A DNA stretch of 19,302 bases, from contig DJRF01000025.1 of assembly GCA_002437725.1 (NCBI GenBank), positions 1 to 19,302 of the forward strand. The letters run 5' to 3'. The notes beneath the pieces are model-generated. The model was not told the DNA's origin. It saw only the letters and a program-made list of their open reading frames with translations, and ran no database searches. Made by a program: the position numbers and the translations under genes. The DNA is from Treponema sp. UBA6367 (GTDB taxonomy: Bacteria; Spirochaetota; Spirochaetia; Treponematales; Treponemataceae). This document shows, piece after piece, positions 1 to 7,283 of this stretch; positions within the stretch are counted from its first letter, which is position 1; each line of letters starts with the position of its first letter.

Positions 1-177
1 CTTTTTTATCATGCCTCCTTTTTCAAAGAGCTCTTCCCAAAAGTCCGCATGGTCTGAAAGCCCTGTGATACATTCACCATAAGGCAAACCGTTTTCAGCT
101 GCAACCGCATCCGCAAACAGAACTTCATCATAATAAAACCACCAGATTCCAACAGATGGCGTTTCGCAACTTTGCAT
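1..177 (-). CDS. Small hypothetical protein, 3' end beyond the window
   Basis: A minus-strand reading frame starts at an ATG at 177 and is open to the left edge (59 codons seen), so the gene is cut by the window boundary. The peptide begins MQSCETPSVGIWWFYYDE and later has HADFWEELFEKGG. From memory this resembles short (about 110-130 aa) uncharacterised proteins with an N-terminal IWWFY motif and an FWEEL motif; no function is known to me. A GAGG ribosome-binding sequence lies 9 nt before the ATG. The overlapping minus frame at 9-218, starting at a TTG, gives an unstructured cysteine-rich peptide and is judged a shadow. A perfect palindrome spans the start codon (separate entry). Confidence 0.7.
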   Translation of the reverse strand, partial: MQSCETPSVGIWWFYYDEVLFADAVAAENGLPYGECITGLSDHADFWEELFEKGGMIKK

Positions 178-186
178 ATTATGCAA
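172..186. promoter_or_regulatory. Palindrome over the start codon of the left-edge gene
   Basis: TTGCATATTATGCAA is a perfect inverted repeat of 7-bp arms around one base, and it includes the ATG at 177-175. It could be an operator or an mRNA hairpin that hides the start codon. No second copy was noticed in the window, so function is only inferred. Confidence 0.3.
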
Positions 187-233
187 CCTCTTACACAATA
201 AAATTCGTCAATATTCAATACAACACAAAAAGT

Positions 234-250
234 CTATCACTAAATGATAG
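234..250 (+). promoter_or_regulatory. Palindromic operator, copy 1 (upstream of relic gene)
   Basis: CTATCACTAAATGATAG, 6-bp arms CTATCA/TGATAG around 5 bp. It ends 37 bp before the ATG of the 38-codon relic at 288. The matching spacing for copy 3 and the PcfJ-like gene is 36 bp. The hexamer 10 bp downstream (TTATTT, 261-266) is a poor -10, so this promoter may be decayed. Confidence 0.65.
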
Positions 251-287
251 TATTCATACTTTATTTTAGAAAAAACATGGAGAAACT

Positions 288-404
288 ATGACATTAACTT
301 CAGAAGAAAAAAAATTAATGTTTCAAATTGTTAACTGCACAAAGGAAAACGTAATAAATCTGTCATTCTTATTTCTCCTACAAACAAAATCCTATACGTC
401 TTGA
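288..404 (+). pseudogene. Truncated 5' relic of a paralogue of the PcfJ-like gene
   Basis: A 38-codon frame starts at ATG 288 with a GGAG ribosome-binding sequence 5 nt upstream and ends at TGA 402-404, inside the 3' end of the convergent AAA+ gene. Its first residues, MTLTSEEKKLMFQIVNCT, align by eye with the first residues of the 2400 gene, MKLTAQLKKLILQSVHCT (shared M-LT, KKL, Q-V and CT). The operator and its spacing upstream are also shared. After about 24 codons the resemblance stops. I infer an old duplicate of the operator plus 5' end whose remainder was lost by rearrangement. It could instead be a real micro-ORF. Confidence 0.5.
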
Positions 405-2042
405 GCCTTCTGGATTGTCGATTTTTTCGCACTTACACATATCGCGGATATCTGAGATTTCCGGACGTTCCCCTGTAATCACTTCGTTCATCGCAATTTT
501 TCTTACGATATTGTCTATCTGACCGCCTGAGAAGTCGTACTCTCTTGCGAATTCTGTGGCAGACCCTCTATCGAGCCAGGAAAGCTTGTTCATCCAGATT
601 GAAGTCTTTGCTTCTGTTGAAGGATTCTCAAACTTAATCTTGAAGAGGAAACGGCGTTCAAAAGCGGAGTCCATATTTGAGGCCAGATTCGTTGTTGCAA
701 TAAAGATGCCTTTGAGGTTTTCAAGCTCTTCAAGGATGATATTCTGGATTGCGTTTTCTGTCTGAGCGCAGTTCCCGGAAGTATCATTCTTTCTTTTGGA
801 GATAATAGCATCTGCTTCATTGAAAAGAAGAATAGGTATAAGCTCTCCTTTCCTTTCTGCAAGCTTACAGTTATTTCTATAGCTTGTGAAAATCTTTTTG
901 ATGCGCTTTTCACTTTCTCCAAACCAGGCAGACTTCGCTTCGCTGATATCAACATGAATGATAGAACGACCTGTTTCCTTTGCAATCTGCATAACCGATT
1001 CTGTTTTTCCGGTTCCAGGCGCTCCGTACAGTAAAACTGCAACGCCTACAGGAAGCCCGTCGTCTTTAAGACGCCGCTGGATACCTTTGAGTTTTTCTTC
1101 CTGAAGGGCTTCCTTGAGGCGGTCAATTTCCTTCTGATTTTCAGGACTGTAGAAAAGCTTCTTCTCTTTGATGCTGTCTGTTTTAATCAGATTCTTATCG
1201 TTAATGCTGTCTTCAAAGAGGAATGCTTTTTCGCCAAGTACAAGCTTACGGCCTTTGTCTGAAAGAGTTATGGCAGCATCAGAAAGATTTCCTTTCTTTA
1301 CGAATTCAACGAGTCCCTTCTGGAAAAGTTCATGCTTTTCTTCCATCATTTCTATGGCAACATTGTATCTCTCTCCCCCATCGTATAAATCTGATATGGT
1401 TGCATTCAGATTAGAATCTCCGCCTTTCAAAACATCACTTGCAACATCGTAAACGAAGAAGCGGTAATTGGGATTTTCAAGTTCCGCAGATACTCTTTTT
1501 ACAACATCAAGATATGTGTGAGCTCTTTCGTACAGTCTAAGCTCTCTCTGAATTGACCTTGCTGACATGTCTTCGCAACGGCGTAACTCATAGCAGTCTG
1601 CCATGTATGAAATGAAGTCAATATCATCATCTTCTTTCTTTGCCTGAGGAATATATTCGGTATTATTGTAGATTGATTCACTGAAATCATTAATCGGCTG
1701 GACACCACCGTTTCTTCCGCTGTGCTCCAGAAATCCGTGCTCAATAAGAAATTCAATTTCTTTTTTCCAGCTGATAATAGACATAACCGGCACATCAAGT
1801 TCACTAGAAATGTTTTTGAAGGTGATGCTGTCTTCACATTCAAAATAGCGTTCGCAGGCAATACAGAGAATCCAGACCTGTGTCTGATTGAGATTATAGA
1901 GAGTCCTCAAATTATCCATAGCTGCGCTATAAGCTTTTGTTTTTTTTATTCTAAGCTTTGAATCGTTTAAACTCTGATATACAGCGCTCATTGCCTTGGA
2001 AATGTTCCATCTAATCTTCTTCTCTTTCAACTGTTCTTCCAT
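378..2042 (-). CDS. AAA+ ATPase (SpoVK/FtsH-like ATPase core)
   Basis: The 554-residue protein has an uncharacterised, mostly helical N-terminal half and a C-terminal AAA+ module. Walker A is YGAPGTGKTE (about residue 338), Walker B is LLFNEAD (about 404), sensor 1 is IFIATTN (about 444) and an arginine-finger segment FERRF sits near 461. The Walker B asparagine before Glu is common in one clade of bacterial AAA proteins. Such ATPases remodel or unfold protein or nucleoprotein complexes; the substrate is unknown here. The ATG at 2042 is preferred because GAGG lies 6 nt upstream. An in-frame TTG at 2084 would add 14 residues but has no ribosome-binding sequence and overlaps a hairpin. The gene diverges from the PcfJ-like gene and shares its operator type. 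Its last bases overlap the relic at 288-404. Confidence 0.85.
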   Translation of the reverse strand: MEEQLKEKKIRWNISKAMSAVYQSLNDSKLRIKKTKAYSAAMDNLRTLYNLNQTQVWILCIACERYFECEDSITFKNISSELDVPVMSIISWKKEIEFLIEHGFLEHSGRNGGVQPINDFSESIYNNTEYIPQAKKEDDDIDFISYMADCYELRRCEDMSARSIQRELRLYERAHTYLDVVKRVSAELENPNYRFFVYDVASDVLKGGDSNLNATISDLYDGGERYNVAIEMMEEKHELFQKGLVEFVKKGNLSDAAITLSDKGRKLVLGEKAFLFEDSINDKNLIKTDSIKEKKLFYSPENQKEIDRLKEALQEEKLKGIQRRLKDDGLPVGVAVLLYGAPGTGKTESVMQIAKETGRSIIHVDISEAKSAWFGESEKRIKKIFTSYRNNCKLAERKGELIPILLFNEADAIISKRKNDTSGNCAQTENAIQNIILEELENLKGIFIATTNLASNMDSAFERRFLFKIKFENPSTEAKTSIWMNKLSWLDRGSATEFAREYDFSGGQIDNIVRKIAMNEVITGERPEISDIRDMCKCEKIDNPEGSRRIGFCL

Positions 2043-2081
2043 AACTGCCTCATAATTCGAAGGGTACTTACACGGAAATAT

Positions 2082-2107
2082 CAAGGCTTTAAGCCAAGCT
2101 TGCCTTG
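2082..2107. repeat. Imperfect hairpin in the AAA+ gene leader
   Basis: CAAGGC pairs with GCCTTG, and inside it AAGC pairs with GCTT around a CAA loop, leaving a TTT bulge on one side. It lies in the probable 5' untranslated leader of the minus-strand AAA+ gene and overlaps the alternative TTG start, which argues against that start. It may influence translation or mRNA stability; this is inference. Confidence 0.35.
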
Positions 2108-2144
2108 ACGTGGACGTATAACTACCTCTTATATTACATCTATA

Positions 2145-2150
2145 TTTATA
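2145..2150 (-). promoter_or_regulatory. Probable -10 box of the AAA+ gene
   Basis: TATAAA on the minus strand begins exactly 10 bp downstream of operator copy 2, the geometry also seen for the PcfJ-like and helicase promoters. A second candidate pair in the same place is TTGACT (2150-2155) with TATAAG (2128-2133) at 16-bp spacing; the two cannot be separated by eye. Confidence 0.45.
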
Positions 2151-2160
2151 GTCAAGTAAA

Positions 2161-2177
2161 CTATCATTTTATGATAG
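2161..2177 (-). promoter_or_regulatory. Palindromic operator, copy 2 (AAA+ gene)
   Basis: CTATCATTTTATGATAG with 7-bp perfect arms around TTT. It lies upstream of the minus-strand AAA+ gene and occupies the position where a -35 hexamer would be relative to the TATAAA at 2145-2150. This suggests a regulator that either replaces -35 recognition as an activator or blocks polymerase as a repressor. Confidence 0.7.
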
Positions 2178-2346
2178 CATTTGCACTTTTTGCACAGATT
2201 TCTATAAATTTCCAATCGCCAGGCGGAGCGTAGCGACGCATAGAGAAGAAAATTTTTTATTTTTTTTGAGAGAATCTGGGATTCTATTTTACAAAAGTAT
2301 TTCACCCTTCGCATTAAAGTTGTAATTGAATAGATTTTTTGCTCTT

Positions 2347-2363
2347 CTATCATTGTTTGATAG
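2347..2363 (+). promoter_or_regulatory. Palindromic operator, copy 3 (PcfJ-like gene)
   Basis: CTATCATTGTTTGATAG, 6-bp arms around 5 bp. A -10-like TACAAT starts at 2374, exactly 10 bp after the palindrome, and a strong AGGAGG ribosome binding site (2389-2394) lies 5 nt before the ATG at 2400. Confidence 0.7.
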
Positions 2364-2373
2364 TTCTTCTGAG

Positions 2374-2379
2374 TACAAT
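2374..2379 (+). promoter_or_regulatory. Probable -10 box of the PcfJ-like gene
   Basis: TACAAT, 10 bp downstream of operator copy 3. There is no good -35 hexamer at the usual spacing; that position is covered by the palindrome. Confidence 0.5.
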
Positions 2380-2399
2380 AAAATGTTCAGGAGGTTGTC

Positions 2400-4082
2400 A
2401 TGAAACTCACTGCACAATTAAAGAAACTCATTTTACAGTCTGTTCACTGCACAGGATACCTGTTTCAGAGGTATGGGAATTACAGGCTTGAACATAATGA
2501 ATATGACAATAAATGGTATTTCAAGAAGAAATTTTCGAAGGATAATTATGACGGAGTTGCCACAGATAGCATTTCTTCATGGAAGCATAACCGTAAATAT
2601 GAATTAAAAGAAAAGGAATTTGCTGGTGTCGTTGTAAAAATAGATAGAGTTCTTATATCAACACTGCTTGGTACGTACAAACGTGCTTATAGAGGTGAGT
2701 ATATTTATTCCTGTGATTTTGCACCTTCAAGGCAGGACGGTTGTTCTGTTCTTGCTGCAACAGTTTTTTTCAGAAACGGGTGCAAACGCATAGTCCCACT
2801 GGATTGTATCAAAGAGTCAGAAGATTTCTCCAACGGAAAAAAGACTAGACGGATTATGACGAATCTGGAGCAGTTGATTTCTGAAGATATTAAAAAGAAT
2901 GCTGTAACGGTCAAACCTGACGGTATCATTGAGATTGAGAATAGTTATATCTGCATGAATTCGGAGACTACTGAACTTCTTAATTTGAAACGCTATCTTG
3001 TCCTGGATGTGCGAAACAGAAGAGCAAGCTGTTATGCTGAAGAAGGAAATGAATGGTTCAATATTTCTGATGATGAATACAATCAGATAATGGATGTCAT
3101 GAACTCCCAAATAAAAGAGGACTGTGGTTTTGTTCCTGATTTGTCATACGGAGAGACAAATTTTGACCGGCTTGTAAACTTTGCAAGATTTCCTTTTGCT
3201 CCTGTTCTGAATAAACTTTGTGTAGAAGAAATCCTCGGTAATAAATTAAATGAAACAGAATCAGATCTAAAAGACAGTCCAGACTGCGTTAAAAAATTCA
3301 TACAGCTTACAGGTCTTCCATACACTCCTAAAATCAACAAGATTTTGTTGCAGGGGCATCGTGACTTTGCTGAATATTTTTCAATCTGTTCTCTGGGATT
3401 CAAGGATGAAAAGTTAATTGAAAAACTTATGGATGCAGACAAGTCCAGGTTATTTGCAGCAGCAATTCCGTATTCTGATAATCTTCTTTTGAAAGCGGAT
3501 GTTTCTTTTTTGTTCATGTTTTATGATGAAAAGACAGTCGTAAAACTGATAAGCGAGCAGCTTTCTGAAACAGAATATTACACAACCGACGATTGTCTGT
3601 CGTATATGAAAATGCTTTCTGAAGCCGAGGAACTATCTCAGGATGTTATCAATAAAATCAGGAAAGAAGGCTTTACTGAATACAATCACAATCTTCTGAT
3701 GAGAATCTGGCGGGATTTACATCCTTCTAAAGGTGAGAAATTTGAAAACGAGGCTATTTCTTATTCGGATGAAGAAAAGAATCTGGAATGGGAAAATGCC
3801 GGTTATAAGTTCTGTCTTCCGGAAAATACTAGCCGACTGGTCGATATCGGCTCGAAGATGAATATTTGTGTGGGTTATTTATTATATCGCGATAAAGCCG
3901 TAAACAAAAAGTGCACAATTGTTTATGCCCAGAAAGACGATGAGTATGAGCTTTGCATAGAAGTGAACAAGTATAACAATCGCTTTCGCCTTGTTCAGAA
4001 AAGCGCATTCAATAACAGTGTTCCAAAGGGACAAGACATGACAATTTTTAAGCAGTGGTGCCGTGTAAAAGGTGTAAGTTGA
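2400..4082 (+). CDS. PcfJ-domain-like protein
   Basis: 560 residues, with the start set by AGGAGG 5 nt upstream. The last 80 or so residues look like the PcfJ domain known from conjugative plasmids and integrative elements. They contain GSKMNICVGYLLY near 485, a beta-rich stretch with ELCIEV, and a closing RLVQKSAFNNSVPKG followed by WCRVKGV. The long N-terminal part (1-470) has mixed helix/strand character and no motif I recognise; the KYEL and FAPSRQDG segments are not diagnostic. The function of PcfJ proteins is not established. The gene lies 70 bp before the helicase, carries its own copy of the shared operator, and has a truncated paralogue at 288-404, so it probably belongs to a mobile or accessory module. 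Confidence 0.75.
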   Translation: MKLTAQLKKLILQSVHCTGYLFQRYGNYRLEHNEYDNKWYFKKKFSKDNYDGVATDSISSWKHNRKYELKEKEFAGVVVKIDRVLISTLLGTYKRAYRGEYIYSCDFAPSRQDGCSVLAATVFFRNGCKRIVPLDCIKESEDFSNGKKTRRIMTNLEQLISEDIKKNAVTVKPDGIIEIENSYICMNSETTELLNLKRYLVLDVRNRRASCYAEEGNEWFNISDDEYNQIMDVMNSQIKEDCGFVPDLSYGETNFDRLVNFARFPFAPVLNKLCVEEILGNKLNETESDLKDSPDCVKKFIQLTGLPYTPKINKILLQGHRDFAEYFSICSLGFKDEKLIEKLMDADKSRLFAAAIPYSDNLLLKADVSFLFMFYDEKTVVKLISEQLSETEYYTTDDCLSYMKMLSEAEELSQDVINKIRKEGFTEYNHNLLMRIWRDLHPSKGEKFENEAISYSDEEKNLEWENAGYKFCLPENTSRLVDIGSKMNICVGYLLYRDKAVNKKCTIVYAQKDDEYELCIEVNKYNNRFRLVQKSAFNNSVPKGQDMTIFKQWCRVKGVS

Positions 4083-4095
4083 AAAAAATGATTTG

Positions 4096-4112
4096 CTATC
4101 ACTAGGTGATAG
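4096..4112 (+). promoter_or_regulatory. Palindromic operator, copy 4 (helicase gene)
   Basis: CTATCACTAGGTGATAG with 7-bp perfect arms around TAG. The helicase thus has its own promoter although it lies only 70 bp behind the PcfJ-like gene. Confidence 0.7.
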
Positions 4113-4122
4113 TATCTTCATT

Positions 4123-4128
4123 TACAAT
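4123..4128 (+). promoter_or_regulatory. Probable -10 box of the helicase gene
   Basis: TACAAT begins 10 bp after operator copy 4, the same hexamer and spacing as in front of the PcfJ-like gene. It is followed by the GAGGAG ribosome binding site at 4137-4142. Confidence 0.5.
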
Positions 4129-4152
4129 TGAGTTTTGAGGAGTTTTAGCCCA

Positions 4153-6864
4153 TTGGAGTCTTCATACAAACAGATTACTAATATTAATTTTTCTCTTCAT
4201 TCAGTTATTACAAGACAGTCAGAAGAAACTGATTTTGACTTAAAAGCCCTATTTTATGGATGGATTTCTGCAAGAACGGAAGATGAAGATTACCGTGATA
4301 TCGACTGGCTTTGTTCTCCTATATCAAAAACGGATTTACCTGATGATATTATGTGGTCCGATATAATCGATTATGCCGAAGGTATTCCGTGTAAAAGAAG
4401 ATCACTCAGTCAGACAGAGAACGATGAAAGAAATATTCTCCGTATGGACACAGCTGAACTTCTATTTGAACGATTTCTCCACGAAGGTCTTTCTGCTGAA
4501 CAGCAAGCCTGGATAGAACAAATATGGAATCAGACTTTCAACTCCTTTGAATCGGTGGATTATGAGGCGTTTGATTACTCACTGGAAGGTTTCTCCGGAA
4601 AATATGATGGCAAAAAATTTATTCTTCATGAACAGCAGAAAAAGGGTGTCGCTTTTCTATGTACAAAGGGAAACGGTCTCCTTGCTTATGATGTAGGAGT
4701 CGGAAAGACTGCAACCGGGATAGCAGCCGTTATGTATCAGCTGCAACACCAGAAATGTACTCGTCCTCTTATAATCGTTCCTAAGGCTGTCTATTCAAAA
4801 TGGGTGCATGATATTCAGGAACTTTTTCCTGATGTCACATTAAACAAGCTGGAAAATCTTAATAAAGACATAATTGATAACCTTCGAATGAATTCAGTTT
4901 TCTCAGAGGAAAATGACAGCCTACTTCTTCCTGCCAATTCTGTTTCAATCTGTACAGCGGAGGCAATTGAAAAAATCTATTTTACAGAAGAAAGCAGCCC
5001 TCTTCTTGAATCAAGCTTTGAACATATCATCTCAAAGAGAAAACAAAAGGAATATTTTACTCCATCATCTGAACTTACAAATGAGCAGTATGTATACTTT
5101 GAAGACCTTGGAACCGATTTATTGCTTGTAGATGAAGCTCACCGATATAAAAACCTTATTAAAAAGGTCAGCGGTTCAAATTATTCGGAGTTTTCCAGAC
5201 TTGGTATTGGAGAGCCGTCCAGTCGTGCTATAAAAATGTTTGCAATTACAGAATATATTCACCGGCACAATAATGAGAAAAATGTATTTCTGCTGTCTGC
5301 GACGCCTTTTACAAATTCTCCGATGGAAATCTACACTACCCTTCTGTTTACCGGCGGAAATGAAATCCGTGCCCTTGGTTACAATGATATCAATGACTTT
5401 CTCAATGAATTTGCAGAGATAAAGATTGAATGGACTGTTAACAACAAAAACGAAGTTGTCCGCAAGACTGTAATGAAAAACTTTCGTTCCTTGGATGCTC
5501 TTCAGAAAATTATCCAAAACTACATAGATAAGGTGGATGCCGAAGATGCTCATATCAACAGGCCGGAAAAGGAAACTCACGTCATTAAAATTGAAATGAC
5601 AGGTCTTCAAAAGAAAATCTATGATACACAAATAAAACGTCTTACCGATAATCCCGACCTGGATGCCATCTTTTCTGCTATGAATACAATGCGGATGTGT
5701 CTTATTTCTCCAACTTTAGTAAATGATAAAAATATAAAAGTACCGGCTCTTTCGCAGTTTGTAGCAGCTTCTCCCAAGATGCTTTTTGTATGTGACACTG
5801 TTGTCAGTATTTATAGAAAAAAGCCTGATTGCGGTCAGATAATTTACCTTCCTCGGGGAGTTAAAGAGTTTACAGCTGTAAAACAGCATCTCATCAAAAA
5901 TCATATACCAGAAGAAGCTATCGGTACGATGAATTCTTCAACAACAGAATCAAAAAAGGAAAAAATTACAAAGGCTTTTAATAATCCTGATAATCCGCTC
6001 AAAATTCTGATTGGTTCTGAGACTATAAGTGAAGGCATAGATCTCAACGGCAATTCCCTTGTTTTGTATAACTGTATGCTTGGATGGAATCCGACCGAAC
6101 CTGTACAGGTAGAAGGCCGTCTCTGGCGTCAGGGAAACCGGCAGAAAAAAGTTCATATAGTTTATCCGCTTATGTACAACTCATTGGATTCCCTTATTTA
6201 TCAGAAACACGATGAAAAAGCCAGCCGCATAGACGCAATCTGGGATTATCGCGGTGACAAAATCAATGTAGAAGAAATTAATCCAGCTGAACTCAAGTTT
6301 GATCTTATCAAATCCCCAGAAATGAAAGCCGATATTGTTCTTGACCAAAAGGCGATTCCACTTAAACGTGAACTTAAAATAATCGAAGAAAGCAGAGCTC
6401 TTTTAGCTCTTGCTGATGAACGAATTGCAGCCATTATGAATGAAATTAATGAACTTCAGAAACAAATAGATGAATTAAATAATGATATTGAACAAACAAT
6501 AAAGAAAAATGAGGGAATGCCTGAAGTTTTTCAGCATCTTTCAGACTTAATAATCAATAATGCAAGAGAGGAACAAAAGACTATTGAACAGACGATTGTT
6601 GCAAAGAAAAAAGGGATTGCGGTAATCCGAACCAACTTAAAAAAGAAAATGGAAGCCCAGTATTCAGATAAAGAAGATTGTTTATCAAAATTATCCCAAA
6701 GAGAAAGCGTGTTAAAGGATAAAATTGAAAATCTCTATAAAGAACGTGAAAGTTTAATTGAATGGTACAAGAAGCAGTATATTCAGCAGCAATGTCAGTT
6801 GCAAAGTATTCCTAGGCTTGTAAAAGAGGTCAGTAGAAGTATCATGGAAAATACTGTGGTTTAG
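4153..6864 (+). CDS. DEAH/SNF2-type superfamily 2 helicase with coiled-coil tail
   Basis: About 903 residues if started at TTG 4153, which follows GAGGAG (4137-4142) by 10 nt. The longer frame from TTG 4135 would place that ribosome binding site inside the coding region. Motif I is AYDVGVGKTATG (about 177-186), motif II is LLVDEAHRYKN (about 324-334) and motif III is LLSATPFTN (about 379-387). The C-terminal helicase lobe has SEGIDLNGN (about 626) and the arginine-finger motif QVEGRLWRQGNR (about 651). The overall style is SNF2/UvrB-like double-stranded DNA translocase. Residues about 740-870 are charged and heptad-like, a probable long coiled coil for self- or partner-assembly. The role is unknown; the operator is shared with the AAA+ and PcfJ-like genes. 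ATP-driven DNA translocation or remodelling is the family expectation. Confidence 0.85.
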   Translation: MESSYKQITNINFSLHSVITRQSEETDFDLKALFYGWISARTEDEDYRDIDWLCSPISKTDLPDDIMWSDIIDYAEGIPCKRRSLSQTENDERNILRMDTAELLFERFLHEGLSAEQQAWIEQIWNQTFNSFESVDYEAFDYSLEGFSGKYDGKKFILHEQQKKGVAFLCTKGNGLLAYDVGVGKTATGIAAVMYQLQHQKCTRPLIIVPKAVYSKWVHDIQELFPDVTLNKLENLNKDIIDNLRMNSVFSEENDSLLLPANSVSICTAEAIEKIYFTEESSPLLESSFEHIISKRKQKEYFTPSSELTNEQYVYFEDLGTDLLLVDEAHRYKNLIKKVSGSNYSEFSRLGIGEPSSRAIKMFAITEYIHRHNNEKNVFLLSATPFTNSPMEIYTTLLFTGGNEIRALGYNDINDFLNEFAEIKIEWTVNNKNEVVRKTVMKNFRSLDALQKIIQNYIDKVDAEDAHINRPEKETHVIKIEMTGLQKKIYDTQIKRLTDNPDLDAIFSAMNTMRMCLISPTLVNDKNIKVPALSQFVAASPKMLFVCDTVVSIYRKKPDCGQIIYLPRGVKEFTAVKQHLIKNHIPEEAIGTMNSSTTESKKEKITKAFNNPDNPLKILIGSETISEGIDLNGNSLVLYNCMLGWNPTEPVQVEGRLWRQGNRQKKVHIVYPLMYNSLDSLIYQKHDEKASRIDAIWDYRGDKINVEEINPAELKFDLIKSPEMKADIVLDQKAIPLKRELKIIEESRALLALADERIAAIMNEINELQKQIDELNNDIEQTIKKNEGMPEVFQHLSDLIINNAREEQKTIEQTIVAKKKGIAVIRTNLKKKMEAQYSDKEDCLSKLSQRESVLKDKIENLYKERESLIEWYKKQYIQQQCQLQSIPRLVKEVSRSIMENTVV

Positions 6865-6884
6865 ATGGTATAATAGGAAATGTT

Positions 6885-7277
6885 ATGTTTGAAAAGAAAA
6901 AGACGGAAAAAAAATCCACATCAAAAAAAAGTTACAAAGAAAGCAGCAGTGAACAATCGGCCATCTACTTCAGCTCACAAGAAATCTTCTGATACTCCTT
7001 CTTCTAAGAGCATCGCCACTAAAAAGATAATTTTGGAAAATGAAGAATTTCTCTATATATAAAACGAATCTCATTACAAACAGGTAATCGAGCGAATAAA
7101 AACGGTCAAGAAAACGCTTTGGATTGGCACTGCCGATATTAAAGACTTATATGTAAAAGACGGACGCGGAACAAAGACTTTATAAAAAATGCCGCCGAAC
7201 AATTCGCCAGCGTCTGGATGGGAGCCTATTGCAAAGGATGCAGGCGGAAGGGAGGCCTTCTGTGGGAATCCGATTAG
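6885..7277 (+). pseudogene. Decayed phospholipase-D-like protein gene
   Basis: A TATAAT (6869-6874), a weak AGGAAA ribosome binding site and an ATG at 6885 precede a lysine-rich N-terminus. The coding sense then changes frame. ENEEFLYI runs into a TAA at 7060-7062, and the same frame continues with NESHYKQVIERIKTVKKTL and WIGTADIKDLYVKDGRG. It then shifts again to NAAEQFASVWMGAYCKGC and RRK, ending at TAG 7277. These pieces match, from memory, the two ends of bacterial PLD-superfamily proteins. The central part with the catalytic HxKxxxxD motif is missing. So at least one stop, one or two frameshifts and an internal deletion are present. It ends 6 bp before the stop of the convergent DUF262 gene. 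Confidence 0.65.
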
Positions 7278-7283
7278 TTGAGA

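Larger units (their letters stand above)
2085..2399. other. Divergent intergenic control region
   Basis: This 315-bp gap between the AAA+ and PcfJ-like genes holds two copies of the CTATCA-N5-TGATAG operator, one facing each gene, with their probable -10 boxes. Between them is a GC-rich island (2217-2239) with two small hairpins, CGCC-A-GGCG and GCGT-AGCG-ACGC. It is followed by a T-rich run and another palindrome, AGAATC-TGG-GATTCT (2271-2285). No credible coding sequence was found in it. Confidence 0.6.

Noticed and set aside
3..18. 16-bp identity with 13468-13483 (TTTTTATCATGCCTCC)
   Set aside because: One copy lies in coding sequence at the left edge and the other in a hairpin; with only two short AT-rich copies it is probably coincidence, although a shared repeat cannot be excluded without sequence beyond the edge.
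590..1042. 150-residue minus-strand frame inside the AAA+ gene
   Set aside because: It overlaps the Walker A to sensor region in another frame and has no domain signature; it is a shadow.
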